The position numbers and the translations under genes were made by a program. From Dysidea avara (Eukaryota; Porifera; Demospongiae; Dictyoceratida; Dysideidae): a stretch of DNA of 64,000 nucleotides. The notes below the pieces were generated by a model. That model made no database searches and was not told the DNA's origin. It saw nothing but the letters and a program-made list of their open reading frames with translations. Positions 36,012 to 48,500 of the stretch are shown in pieces (the stretch's first letter is position 1; each line of letters starts with the position of its first letter). The stretch is from positions 18,054,220-18,118,219 of the forward strand of contig NC_089275.1 in assembly GCF_963678975.1 (NCBI RefSeq). The letters run 5' to 3'.

Positions 36012-36552
36012 GTTTTAAACTCTAGTGCACAGACTAACATACGAGAAGCCATACAATTGCACGTAAGAGTTTGCTACTTGATATTATTTCAGCCCTTCAG
36101 TACACTCAGACTTACTTCAAAGATTCTTTTGAGCGGCATGCAACTGTCAGCACCCAACTAAATTACGTTAAAAATGCTTTCAGATTGCTGCATCTCAGGC
36201 TTGAGTGATGATTTTAAAAATTTTCCTGGTGGAGTGGGGGGCTGCCCCCAGACCCCCTTGAAAATATGCTACAACTGCTATGCCCTCAACTGTGGTGGCC
36301 CACCTGCCCCTATTTTGCCAGAGCCAGCCCTGCTTGGTAGTCTTGTTTGGTTACACTTTGGTTCACACTTATCAGATTTGATCAATTTAATTGATCAGGA
36401 CAAGTAGTGCAATCTGGATCCAGAGGCAGAGATGGTTTCAGTGCCCACAGGTGATTAGTGCGGTGAGCAACTGGCAATCTGGCTCAGTGCCCGAGACATG
36501 CTGAAACACGTAGTAGCTACTGTAATACATGAAGGAGTTGATTATATAATTA

Positions 36553-36839
36553 CAGGGCAGGATCCAGGCTTTTAAAAGGGGGGGTTCCACTTTAAATTGC
36601 AACTTCAGTCTAGCTGTAAGTTGAAGATAAAAAAAAGGTCATTACCTGCTGACAATATATAGCTGCCCCTCACCATAGATGCCCTCACCAACTACATTTC
36701 CTTATATACATATAGCTTGCTACACTGCTCCTCAAAAGACTACTGTGACTTCTCTATTAGAGTATCTCGAGTAAGAGAGGCTCTTCTTTCAAAAGGGGGG
36801 TTCCATGGAACCCTTTGAACCCCCCTGGATCTGCCCCTG
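36553..36839. mobile_element. 287-bp MITE related to the CAGGGGCGGATC element, nested
   Basis: The left end CAGGGCAGGATCCAGG faces CCTGGATCTGCCCCTG on the right. Flanks AATTA and AATTC match at four of five positions. Near the right end is a TCTATTAGAGTATCTCGAG motif. It lies inside the 6.1-kb element, so it inserted later. Confidence 0.7.
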
Positions 36840-37313
36840 AATTCGATACAGAATTTTGCATGTATGATCAGCTTTGGCTACACAGCATGCATGTGCAATT
36901 CCCACTGAGCCAAACTGGAAAGTGACAAATAGCTACACCAAAATCTTTTAAGTGCATTCTATGTAAGTAATTATGCATCAGATGTAAAGCAAAAGCACAC
37001 ATCACAATGTCAACCCCATTTGATGTGGTGTCAAACTCATGCATTATGTAGAGTCGTTTTTCTACGATAAAGTGTGTGGGAATACTACCTTAAATAGACA
37101 TATATTTCTTGTAGCCAATATAGCTCCTAATTATAATGGTGTTCAGTCCCCTTCATTGACTCATTGTCAATAGTCTCTCAACGGACCACCCTATAGTTTG
37201 TGGCTGCTGATAGTAAAATATCTGAGTTGAGTTAGCTACATATACGTATGCTGGTGTGAATTTTATAAATTTATCCCAGAAATTTTATTGTAGTTGTAGT
37301 GGCAAATTGGATC

Positions 37314-37355
37314 CTAGCCACTACTGCTATGATCCAGTAGCAGTAGTGGCTACTG
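37314..37355. repeat. Hairpin TAGCCACTACTGCT
   Basis: TAGCCACTACTGCT and its complement flank about ten bases (atgatccagt). It is non-coding, inside the CACTA-like element. Confidence 0.6.
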
Positions 37356-38635
37356 GATGGTAGCTTCATTGGTTTCGTATACATAATTATGTGTTGACCT
37401 GGTTATAGTGGTACTCCTCTGGTAAGAGTAGAAAGGTGTGTGCTGAAGTTCCAACAGGTACTGTAGAAAATGTTTTGGAGATGAGTTTCCCAGTTCGCTG
37501 TGTATAGAAAATTGTTCCAGCTCATCGATAAAATGATTTTTTGCTTATTGTGAGATGACACATAACAGCCTATAATATTGTTTAATCTTATGGTGATCCT
37601 GTGTAATTCATAATACAAAGTGACATAATTATGCAAAGGTTGCTTGTTTTCTGTTTTGTGCCATGGTTACCAATGGGGCTCAATAGAGAGTGTCTGGAAA
37701 GCCACCCATTTGTTTGTTTAACCATTACTAGCACTTACAAATTGTGGCAAACCTATTATATCAAACAGCATGTAGCATTTTTTGAGCTGTAACAATTTGT
37801 TATTACATATATAGGTATATTGATCACTAGATTAAAGTTTGGTGCATGGGTTAATTTCTATATTCTGCAAGACAACAAAAACTGTGAAGTGTGCGATAGA
37901 ATTTTCAGTGGATGCAGATATATTCATGTAATAATTCTACCTTTAGCTACCAGTTAAACTGCATAGTACAAACTAAAAATAAAATTATTGCAAAATTCTA
38001 CAGTAATTTGAGCTGAAGTGTAACCATATCAATTTAAAATTCCATAGTAACTTCAAATCAATGACAGTAAAAGTGGCATGTGTCAAACTTATATTACATG
38101 CCTAACTGCAAACTACCGTAACAGGTGATATGTACTAATACAGAAAATGCACCAGAAATGTAAACAAATTACCTTGAAATTTCCGCATAACTGGAAATCA
38201 CCTGGACAGGTGGTATGTACTAGTACAGGAAATGTTCCAGAAATGTGAACAAAGAGCTCCTTGACAAAATATGGTTGTGGAATTTCCTGCACAACTGGAA
38301 ATTAGATGGAAGAGTGATATGTAGAAGTATAGGAAATGTGTCAGAAATGTAAACCAAAAAATTTCCTTGACATTTCCAGTTCCAGGAAATGTGACATTTC
38401 CTGCATGAGTGGAAATTGCCTGGAAAGGTGGCATGTATTAGAGCAGGAAATGTGCCAGAAATATGAACAAAATATTCCTTGACATTTTTGAAAGTGGCAT
38501 TTCCTGCAAAACTGGAAATCACTTGGAAAGGTGATATGTACAAGTACAGGAAATGTGTCAGAAATTCAAAGAGAAAATTTCCTTGACATTTCCTGTACCG
38601 ATATAACCGCCGGAAATATGGTATTTTTTGCTGTG

Positions 38636-40546
38636 TACAATGTTGGATTTGCTGAGTGCATTCGTACGTATGGTCCGCTGAAGTTGAGAACTGTTAAATA
38701 TCTTAGTGTTCTGATTAATGTACATGCTAAACGTTTGTCTGGGATAATAATAGCCTAGCTAGTTCATTATTATTACAATCTTGAAGTTGAAATTTCCCAA
38801 CTTTGCAAAGACAAAGTGTTTTCTGTCCAACAGTTTGTGGCAACTCATCATATGAACCAGGCTCATTGATGTACTGTATGTATTTCTTATTTACATCAAG
38901 TGGGGTACATTTGTAAATGTTGAAATATTAACAAACAGCCAGCAACAATCTTTGATAGGTATGTTCCTATAACATAGTAGTTCACTGTAATAAGGGTTGT
39001 TTTGAAAGGTAACTGAATAGTTGCTTTCCAGATCACTAACATATTGAAAAATGCATAGTGGATAGGGCACTGATATGATTCTAAATATTGCACAAATCTG
39101 TTATCTAAAAAATGTAATTTGGTATTATCCCTATTGCAATAAATTCATTATCAAATGGGTCGCTATGTCTTGGTATATTATCAACAGCACTGAAGTGAAA
39201 GTTGCCATCACCAAAGTCTATGATGAACAATGCAATATTGTTAGTGAAATGTATGTCTCCTTCAGCTGCAACAACAATGCTTTGATCTAGGCAAACAATG
39301 CTGCCACCAATTGTCAAATTATTGTGATCAAAAATTACTGTACCTATTAAAAGTAGTTGACTTTCAAATAACTTAATAATGAGATCAAAATTGTCATATC
39401 TATTGGAAGAGAAAGTGGTATTTTCTATTGTAATTATACATTGCTTCATACATCTGATTGCAAATCCATCAATATTGCCTTGAAAACTGCAATTGGAAAA
39501 GTTTGCTGTTGTACCAGATAGTTCTATTATACCATACTCATTGTTTAAGAACTGACAATTGATGAACATAATTGTAACATCATATGGATTTAATGCTGTC
39601 AATGACAACACTGTACCCCAACCAGTACTATTTTTAAACACGCAATCATTAAACCAAACACTTACATTATTAAAGTGATTACTGTTCTTTGATATAGAAT
39701 GAGTATCGATAGTCCAAGGGTTATTCATGAACTGTGAGTTGTTCACATATACCACTGCTGTACCAACAATTTGTAGGGCACAATGGCATTGTTGAATCTG
39801 TTGTTTTTGAATAACCATATTAGACAAGTGCATTATCACTTTATAAGATTTTTGCAGTAGGTAAACTTAGTTTCAATGCAATAATCTTCATATTTCTGGT
39901 GGTGATCATTGATTAAGAGAACTGGAGTGTTTATCTCTTCACTTGTGTCATTGTAATACAGATACATTCCATGACATGTGATGTAACTGAAGTGAGACTT
40001 GCCCATAATGTTGACTGCTATCAGTCCATAATTTGGGAGACAAGCATGTTTTTTTGGATATGCAACTGATGCAAGAAAGCATTTTTGGAAATTGCGATAA
40101 GCAATACTGCACCATTTACATAGGTCTCAGTGGCTTGGGTAAGAACCTTACGAGTATGTATTTGACTTACACAGTACTGAACTGCTATATTCCATATTGT
40201 CAAATTGGTTATATTAATTAATGTCACACCCACAACCACAGCATTATATTCACACCGTATGACTACATCAGGTGATATGTCATTAGATGTACAGTTTCCA
40301 ATCAGTGAAATGTTGTGAATGTTTTGTGTGATGAAGGTGATGTAGTCCTGATAGGAAGAGTAGTTGAGTGTTAGAGGTGAAGTATTTGGTGGTATTGAGC
40401 AGGTAGTGTTGTAGGCTATGACGATGATGATATGTAGTGTTAGGATAGTAGTGATCATCAGGTGTCACAATGTAGACACTACCATGGCCAGTTGTGGTAC
40501 TTTGGAAGGAGAGCAACAATAGCACGATGTAGTAAATCACAAACAT
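38636..40546 (-). pseudogene. Broken beta-helix/multi-pass membrane protein gene, N-terminal half
   Basis: The ATG near 40546 opens a signal-peptide-like MFVIYYIVLLLLSFQS, then TPDDHYYPNTT and HYLLNTTKYFTSNTQLLFL, the same start as the paralogue at 45570. The reading shifts frame within the first 100 codons and again around 39840-40020. Long beta-helix-like stretches rich in Asn and Thr follow (39839-39105). Similarity to the paralogue continues past the last long frame, through DCCWLFVN (about 38960) and LCLCKVG (about 38815), to the 38636 boundary, after which the 6.1-kb element begins. Beyond that element the gene resumes at 32491. Multiple shifts make it a pseudogene. Confidence 0.82.
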
Positions 40547-42042
40547 TCTACAGTATGATATGCATATAATTATTATGCAACATGCACATTTGACTGCACC
40601 AGCACATATTTGGCTATAAATTGTCTGCTGAGCTGAGGTAAAATATATAAACGCAACATATTATATTCATACAGTATGTATAACCTTACGTTGACATATG
40701 TATCTCCTCATACAGCTATCAATTACGTATAATGCACAAAAATAACTACACCTCTTTTTATATTTCTCCAACACCTATATGTATACCTGCATGGATGACC
40801 TGCTGCCCTTTTATACACATACTGCAAACTTTTCTTGTATTTGTGGTTACAAAGGTTGTGTAAAATACGGTTGTGTACTGTGTATAACTGTACCCACATC
40901 ATTTGGCCATACATGTGAAGTGAGTTGTACACTGCAATTGATAAAACAGAATCAATGAAACTTTGATTTCAAAATTCATTCAACAGTTTGAAACCTATGA
41001 GCCCTGAAATCAACAACACCTGAAACACAAACATATAATAAACAGGACTGTATGTTTGTTTATCAGTTATTCTGCAGTTTTGTATATTAAAAAGCGGCTT
41101 ATACTTTTAGCCATGATTGAACTCCTATGGATCATCACACTGTTAGGATCAAATAAAAAAGACTTGTAGAAGTACGGCATTAATATAATACAATGCTCCA
41201 TCTTGTTGCATATTAATACTTTCAACATTCCAATTAGTGCATGTTGTTTTATGGTGCGTTTACTAATGAAGTAAATTTTATTATATTATTGTTGTTGTTT
41301 GTTTTAAAGACATGGTATCATGCAGGGCTGCCAGGAAATAAGTGAAATTATGTTAATTTCATAATTATTTGATTGATGCTTTAATTTTGGACATAAATTT
41401 GCTACATAAGCAATCACAAGATGTATGTAGATATTTTAGATATATAATTATTTTATACTTGACAACTTGCATATTTTGGAACTTGGGCAAATTCTCATTC
41501 TTCAACTTCACTTACACATGTACACATACTAATGCAGTATGTATGTGTGTAAAGAGATTCAATAAGGAAATTTGGTGAGGGGGGAAGGGGGCACTGGAGA
41601 CATCATTACACCCTTTACTAACCAGTTACAGTGTAGATGTGATCAATTGGCATTTTTAATAGATTATGCATTATATATTAATGATGTACAATTGAATGCT
41701 TTGCTCCCTCATCACTTGTTTGCTTGACCACCAGGTTGGAGGCTTTACACTCTGACCATCTACATCTAGCAACTGCTTCTTATGGACTATACCCCACACA
41801 CTCTGTGCTGATTCAGACTATAGCAGCTTGTCAAGACAAGACAATATAAATAGCATTAAAATTAATATGCAATACCCACTGCATAATTAAATGCAAGTAT
41901 AAGTGTGACATGTGCAATATATAACTATTGCTTGTATGTTATTATTGTGTAGTCTCAATCTTTGTGCTAAACATATCATGTTTGAAGCAATGTAAATAGC
42001 AATTACTATGTATTTTAATGATAAAAATTCTTTAAATATCTA
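40547..42042. other. Intergenic spacer between the tandem paralogues
   Basis: About 1.5 kb between the start of the broken gene and the stop of the intact one. It is AT-rich with short frames only; presumably it holds the promoter of the broken gene and the 3' UTR of the intact one. Confidence 0.5.
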
Positions 42043-45000
42043 TTAGTCTGCTGCCACCAAAGGTTCTCGATACTCACGATAGTTGAAAGCAACTTCAGGA
42101 ATGTTAGCAAGTTGAAAACTTTGTACTGTTGATCTGTTGTTGATCCATCCCATAACTGTGTTCACACCTTGTTGTATCTTTTTCCTGATCACTCCACCAC
42201 ACATGTAAGTGATGATGTGGTACACCACAATAAGAGTGAAGTGAACTGCAGCCATAGCAATAACAGCTGTAATGGCAGTTATATTGTAGTTGTGCTGTAC
42301 AAATATATGTAACACTTGGAGGTTTAGAAGTAGGACTAGCTCATGGCAGTTTTGGATTCTGTTTTTGAAGGGTTGTGCTATGCCAGTAATTACACACATT
42401 GCAGCAGCTATAATGCTACCAGCTGCTAGAGTTGTGTCTCTGTCTAATGCTGATATTCCTAGGAACAAAACACCTATCACAAGCTGTAAGCCAGGCCAGT
42501 AATAGTGATTGTCTTTGTATGGTCCTTGATAAGCATCCAGTAGTGGCTTAAATTTGTTGATGTAATGGAATCTCTGGAGTGGTCTGCTAAACAACAAGAT
42601 AATGGTAAAGGGTACTTGTATCAGGAATATGATGAGACATGTTATGAATAAGATGATAAATCTTACTCCAAGTAGTGGCACATTAGCATCTACTGACCAC
42701 ACTAATGTAGACTGTTCACTGGGTAGTTCAGTGATGGTGGAATAGGAGAACAAGACAATGGATACTGTCTGGAGTATTTTACTGTAAGACAATAGGAATA
42801 GTGTAGCAAGAACTGGTAGTGCTCTAAGTGCTGTGAGCCTCTGTATTTTAGTGGAGTAACGACTTGTTATGATGAGTGATGTAGCAATGAAAATGAGGGA
42901 GAAAGGAAACTCTAGCTGTAACCACATCTTAGCATAATCATCCATACCATTGTAGAAACATGTTTGAAATATACCCAAATCAAAATTATTTAAAGTTTCA
43001 GTGAATTTATGAAACAACACAGAGCTGTTTATACCAATAATGTTGACATACAATATGAAAGCATTGATAGTTCCATTAGTTACTGTAAGGTTGAGGAGAA
43101 AGAGTAATAAAACCAACACAATACTTTCTATTACAATAGGTACAATGTGAAACAGGTAAAAACTAGAGCAGTGTTGACATTGAGAGGAAACAAATGTAGC
43201 ACTGAGACCTTGTTGACATTCTCCACACAATATACCAGATCTGTTAAACAGACACTGGTCGTTAGGGGTAGACAAGTTAAGGTGGGATGGATAGGGTAAA
43301 CAATAATGGAATGGACACTGCAGAGAAATGCGATAAACGTAGGAGTGGTTGTTAGTAGGTGTAGCAGATATCCAACTATTAGCAGGATGTAGTATAGTTT
43401 GATCATTAATGTTGCAAGCTAGCACACCTAACTGTACCAATTTTGGATGACACACACATATTTTATTTACTTTAATAAATCCAGGTGGACACGAAAGCTG
43501 CTTTATGTAGAATATATTTAGATCATCATATGAGTCTCCAATAAGTTTCAAAAATACTGCACACCAAGTATCAGTGGGAAATGTAACGGTATACCTTACC
43601 CTATTGCAAATGGCTCCAGAAGCTTCCAACTTCTGATGATTATCATCAATGATGCAAGGTGATATGTAAGACTGCATAGTATCAAATTCAAACTCAAGTT
43701 TTACCTTGGACTTGTTGAAATGTTTGTTGATGAAAATGTACATATCTATTGTTTGGCCAGAGTATAGATAACCTAATTCATTTGTGCTGCAATCCGGCTG
43801 CTGATTTGCGTTGTGGCACAAGCAAATTGTTTTGTGGTAATAATTTTGTTGGGTCATGTTATATACTCCAGAACTGTTCATGTACTTTACATATTTGTTG
43901 TTTACCTCAATCGGTATGGTATCTGCAAACAATGAATCTTGTAACCAGTGACAATCCATTAAAGGGACACTGTTAGTACAGTGATTGTTGTAGTGATTAT
44001 TATGAAATATAATTGAGTAGGAATTGTTTTGCTTAAAAAGTGATGTATTGTATCTGTAGTATTGAAAAGTACACCATGGAAAAGCCATTGGTTTGAACCT
44101 AAAAATTGTGCAAACATGATTATTATAGAACGTTAAATTACCTCCTATCAAAATCATGAACTGGTTATACTTATTACAGCTAAAGTCTATAATACTGTTT
44201 GCGTTGTTGCATGAAAAATGCAGTTCCCCATGTAATGACAATGTGCTGGATGCATCTAGATGAATTATAATTCCAAAGGTATTCTCATGAAAAGTTAGTT
44301 TGCTCACAATCAAAGTAATTGTGTTAGATAAATCAATTAAATTTGTCTTATCATTAGCATTGTTATAAGAAAAGTTGACATTTTCTAAATAAATAATTCC
44401 GGTTTTTGTAAAATGTAGCTGAAACAATTTTGAATTACTGTTGTTACGAAAGATACATGTAGAACATTTTACATTTGTGGTTGCCAATGATATTAGTACA
44501 TTATTGATTTCATTGTATAAGAAAAGACAATTATATATATGAAACCACACTTGATCTGCTGAATATTTTATTTCAGCATTACTCCTCACCAACACTCCAT
44601 TGCTTGCTTTGTTATTTATGAAATGGCACTTAACAAATAGTACTATTGCTGTATTTACACTTTTTAAGTAACTGAAATGAAAATCAACAGCAGTCTCAAA
44701 AGAGCAACCAACGAATTGACATTTAGTAATGCGTATTGTTGCTGCACTGTTAATATTAAAATGGAACACTACACTTCTTGAAATTAATTCTTTAATAATC
44801 ATGTTTGATAGGTGTAACATTATGCCATAAGATTTTTTGGTCACATATGTGTTTATCAAACTAACCATGTCACACAAATCTTCGATATAAACTGTGCAGT
44901 GATCAATAGAGATGGTAGTACTATAAGTATATGTAGTATTTTGCAGCTCTGTTGTCTCTGTACTTGCTTCATAACTATACAGTAAAATTCCATAACATGT

Positions 45001-45570
45001 GATGTGGCTAAAGCGAGATTGCCCCACAATGTTGACAGTCATCAGTGCATATAATGGAAAACAGGAATAAATTTTATGGATGTGTACAAGATACATGACA
45101 ACAGTATTGCATTCTATGATCGAAACTGCTGCACCTTCTAAACCACCATGTTGTAAGACAAACTGATTAACACAGTTCTGAATCACTAAGTTGGATATTG
45201 TCAAGTTTGTGATCTTGACAAATTGAATGCTGACACCTACATAAGTAGTGTAGTTGTATTCACACTGGATGACTGCATCCGGTGTTGTACCATTGGTATT
45301 ATTTCCAATCAGTGAAATGTTGTGAAGATTTTGTATGATGAGATCAGTATGAAGGTGATGTATTCCTGGTAGGAAGAGTAGTTGAGTGTTTGAGGTGAAG
45401 TATTTGGTGGTATTGAGCAGGTAGTGTTGTAGGTTATGACAATGATGACATGTAGTGTTAGGATAGTAGTGATCATCAGGTGTCACAGTGTAGACTCTAC
45501 CAGTTGTGGTACTTTGGAAGGAGAGCAGAAGTAGCACATGTACAGCTGCAGGGTAATATATCAGCAACAT
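42043..45570 (-). CDS. Large secreted/membrane protein: signal peptide, beta-helix-like ectodomain, Cys-rich stalk, multi-pass membrane module
   Basis: Single exon. The ATG at 45570 (1175 residues) gives MLLIYYPAAVHVLLLLSFQS, a normal signal peptide and the start shared with the broken paralogue; an ATG at 45597 would add nine residues. Numbering from the longer form: residues 35-500 are Asn/Thr/Ile-rich with repeating NLTISNLVIQNC-type strands, resembling a right-handed parallel beta-helix, with many N-glycosylation sites. Residues 590-810 are Cys-rich (CLCH, CPPGF, CGECQQGLS). Residues about 814-1130 hold some seven to nine hydrophobic segments, including FIATSLIITSRYSTK and RFIILFITCLIIFLIQVPF. 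A short cytosolic tail ends NYREYREPLVAAD. The function is not known to me; a surface receptor or adhesion role is inference. Gene and frame appear intact. Confidence 0.85.
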   Translation of the reverse strand: MLLIYYPAAVHVLLLLSFQSTTTGRVYTVTPDDHYYPNTTCHHCHNLQHYLLNTTKYFTSNTQLLFLPGIHHLHTDLIIQNLHNISLIGNNTNGTTPDAVIQCEYNYTTYVGVSIQFVKITNLTISNLVIQNCVNQFVLQHGGLEGAAVSIIECNTVVMYLVHIHKIYSCFPLYALMTVNIVGQSRFSHITCYGILLYSYEASTETTELQNTTYTYSTTISIDHCTVYIEDLCDMVSLINTYVTKKSYGIMLHLSNMIIKELISRSVVFHFNINSAATIRITKCQFVGCSFETAVDFHFSYLKSVNTAIVLFVKCHFINNKASNGVLVRSNAEIKYSADQVWFHIYNCLFLYNEINNVLISLATTNVKCSTCIFRNNSNSKLFQLHFTKTGIIYLENVNFSYNNANDKTNLIDLSNTITLIVSKLTFHENTFGIIIHLDASSTLSLHGELHFSCNNANSIIDFSCNKYNQFMILIGGNLTFYNNHVCTIFRFKPMAFPWCTFQYYRYNTSLFKQNNSYSIIFHNNHYNNHCTNSVPLMDCHWLQDSLFADTIPIEVNNKYVKYMNSSGVYNMTQQNYYHKTICLCHNANQQPDCSTNELGYLYSGQTIDMYIFINKHFNKSKVKLEFEFDTMQSYISPCIIDDNHQKLEASGAICNRVRYTVTFPTDTWCAVFLKLIGDSYDDLNIFYIKQLSCPPGFIKVNKICVCHPKLVQLGVLACNINDQTILHPANSWISATPTNNHSYVYRISLQCPFHYCLPYPSHLNLSTPNDQCLFNRSGILCGECQQGLSATFVSSQCQHCSSFYLFHIVPIVIESIVLVLLLFLLNLTVTNGTINAFILYVNIIGINSSVLFHKFTETLNNFDLGIFQTCFYNGMDDYAKMWLQLEFPFSLIFIATSLIITSRYSTKIQRLTALRALPVLATLFLLSYSKILQTVSIVLFSYSTITELPSEQSTLVWSVDANVPLLGVRFIILFITCLIIFLIQVPFTIILLFSRPLQRFHYINKFKPLLDAYQGPYKDNHYYWPGLQLVIGVLFLGISALDRDTTLAAGSIIAAAMCVITGIAQPFKNRIQNCHELVLLLNLQVLHIFVQHNYNITAITAVIAMAAVHFTLIVVYHIITYMCGGVIRKKIQQGVNTVMGWINNRSTVQSFQLANIPEVAFNYREYREPLVAAD

Positions 45571-45597
45571 CTTACTACCTGTATTAAAGAACACCAT

Positions 45598-48500
45598 GTT
45601 GTGTATTCATTATAATAATTTTATGCCACATAGGTAACACTACTGAAAACTATAAGATTCTAGCTAGTTACACTACTTCTATTTAAAATTGGACATTGGA
45701 CCAAACATTAATGTGTATAATAGTGTAGCTGTGTACAGTATCAGAGATTTGTTCATATAACGAGTGCATAAGTGCTGCAAACCTTGTGATGTTTCAGGAT
45801 GTACTCCTACTTGTTGTGCATACTAAGTTAGGAGCACAAATGCTGCAAGGCCAATTTGACAAAGCTGGTTAAGCTTACAGTTGTTACAGTAACATTGCAA
45901 GGTGAGTTAACATTAAAGTTATAAGCAAAACCCACAATGTAGGATAGCAATTTGTCAACATTTCTTGTAGTCTCAGCTATTTATCCCTATATTTTTTATC
46001 AAGTATATGCACCCTGTATATTCTACAGTCTTAATTCTCATAGGCAGATACAGGTTGGACACTCTTACTGTTTGTTTTCTTAATGATAATGCCAAACTTG
46101 ACGAGAAATTTAATGGTGACAGTCAGTACATATAAATAGCACTATACACATGTATGCATACATGCATGACACCACGCACAGACTCTGACATAACTTAGTA
46201 CTTGATTACTCACATATATTCTATAGCATGACTATCAGTCACTTCACCTGACAACAATTGTGTACATAGTAAAGATTTATGTCGTTATACTAGTACATAT
46301 TATTCATATATATTATGCATACAGATCACAAGTGGTTGAATTCACATGCATCATACATAATAAGTACAGATGCACAGTACTGATTTTTATTGTTGTATAA
46401 CACATTCTGTAATTGAGTTATTATTATTAGTAATTCTAAGAAATCGGTAAATGCACAGTTAAATGCATATCATGACATAAACATGTATAGTTTTAATATT
46501 TCATTTTCATCACCTGATAACTTATTTAGTGTACATACATACGAAGATGCAGGGCTACTGAACTGAAGGTGGATGAACAATAATATAAATAAACAACTGC
46601 ATAGCATATGCAATATATCTTTTCTATATAGGTATAACAGAGCTGCTATATATTATTATTAAAGCTTTACAGTGACCAGCACTAAAGGTCTGATAGCAGC
46701 TTGTGCCACAGCCTTTGGATTGCTTATTCTATAACCTAATATACAGAAACTTGACTCTTTAAAGACAACTACAGCTGTACACCTGGCTAATAAGGTGAAA
46801 CAGAATATTGACCAAAGACCAAAGAAAGGGAAAAAAATCCCTCCAACCCCAGGATTTGAACTGCAGGTCACCCAATGCCTAGTTGAGTGCCACACTCAGT
46901 CTCCTCCAGGAGTGATGGATTTTCTTCCTTTAAACCTGAATATTTATTAAAATGTTGTAACTCTGACTATTAAAAAATTATGATTCAAATAATTTATGTG
47001 GCTCTGGGGCAGGATGCTGACCAGTGCACAGAATTTATGTATGAGTAATGAATTATACAGTTGTGAATGTATAAAATGTTTAGGACCTAAATGCAGTTTA
47101 CAACTTTTTCAAGTAACAGCAATGATACACACACTGAATTACAGTGCTGTTATTATTAGTGTTCCTGAAAATTAATGTAAAATTAAACGTTACACCAGTC
47201 AAATGTTACAGCATTCATGATGTCATTTCATGATGACAACACTGTGAGCAGGGTCACATGATCTTTACAAGTACTTGAATACCAGTTTAGGTCTCCAAGT
47301 ACCAAAATCATTAAAGGCTACTCAAATAGTTACAGTATTTGTTTCAGTTCTACAGCCAACCGTGTATTAAGTGCCGCCATATAAGGCATATAAATTTCCA
47401 CTGAAAAGGTAAACTGGGTCACAAATACAGTAGCTAATTACCTGATCCAACTGTGTGATATCTACTTTGATTTCATTCACCATAAACTGTACAACATGTC
47501 TGACCAAAAATTAATGGGGTGTACTTGATCTGTTGTGGTATATGACAGAATACATATTATGTATACACAAAAAAGGTTGTCACAAGACGTACTACGATGG
47601 TAATATCTCTGTGTTTACTGTTTATAGCTGTGTATAAAAGTTCTTGATTATCAAAATTGTTATACAAATACAGATTACATAATATCTGATATCGATCATG
47701 GAGTAAGTAGTTGATGTACGTCAATGTCAGAGAATCAATCATATGTACAAATCAATTGCTGGATGCAATCATTAGATGTTTGTAGAAGAACTAAATAAAT
47801 CTGATCATTATGTACACAATTATGCACTCCTCCACATCATGTAGCATCCAGCACAGCAAAAATAGTGTTCCAATACTACATTAACTCTGCCTCTTGAAAG
47901 AGCTAATTCAAAAACACTCCCTATACCTGGATCACAAATCTATAAATGACCCCAAAACGGGGCCTGTGATCTTTGGCAGTATTTGTATATGAACTATGCT
48001 GTGCAAAGAGTATTGGAACATGCACTGAGCTACTACATAATTATACTAGTAGCAATACCATACTATATATATGTATTATGGTCATGGTCCATGGGCTCAG
48101 TATGCTCATCTGATGAACTATTATATTCAGTAATGAGTTTATGTCTATAAAAAAAATTAATGGCTTTGTACATGCAACATCTGCTGCTGTAATTATAGAA
48201 TTATAGCATATGAAAGTCATAACACATAGTTGTATTATTTATATTTGAAAAATTAATGATGTATGATTGAAGATATCAAGCTCTTACCAATAAGCATGCA
48301 CAATTTATGACATAGATAAACTTTGAGTTACACAATCTGACATTATTAATTGAAGTCCATACCTAGAGTTTGATATATCTATACCTTGCCATCAAAAATA
48401 ATAATATATTTCATTCACGTATATTACAAACTTTAGTTTTAGTCTTTTATATACTGTACATATATCACTGGCAGCTATTTTGTTAGTAGTATGTATGTCA

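Larger units (their letters stand above)
32492..38635. mobile_element. 6.1-kb CACTA-like DNA transposon inserted in the broken gene
   Basis: Ends are CACAGGAAAAAATGTGGCAT on the left and, complemented on the right, CACAGCAAAAAATACCATAT. TAC flanks both sides (32489-32491; 38636-38638). Both subterminal zones (32500-32960; 38130-38620) are packed with GGAAAT/ATTTCC motifs in each orientation, an EnSpm/CACTA hallmark. Coding homology to the intact paralogue stops and resumes exactly at the two ends, which confirms the insertion. I found no transposase motif inside; instead there are exon-like fragments (34466-35786) and a smaller nested element (36553-36839). It is probably non-autonomous. Confidence 0.8.

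Noticed and set aside
38531-38758. 75-codon plus-strand frame at the right edge of the 6.1-kb element
   Set aside because: It spans the end of the element and the antisense of the broken membrane-protein gene.
46840-46930. tRNA gene on the minus strand
   Set aside because: The B-box-like motif is good but no acceptor stem or complete cloverleaf could be drawn; kept only as a SINE-like fragment.
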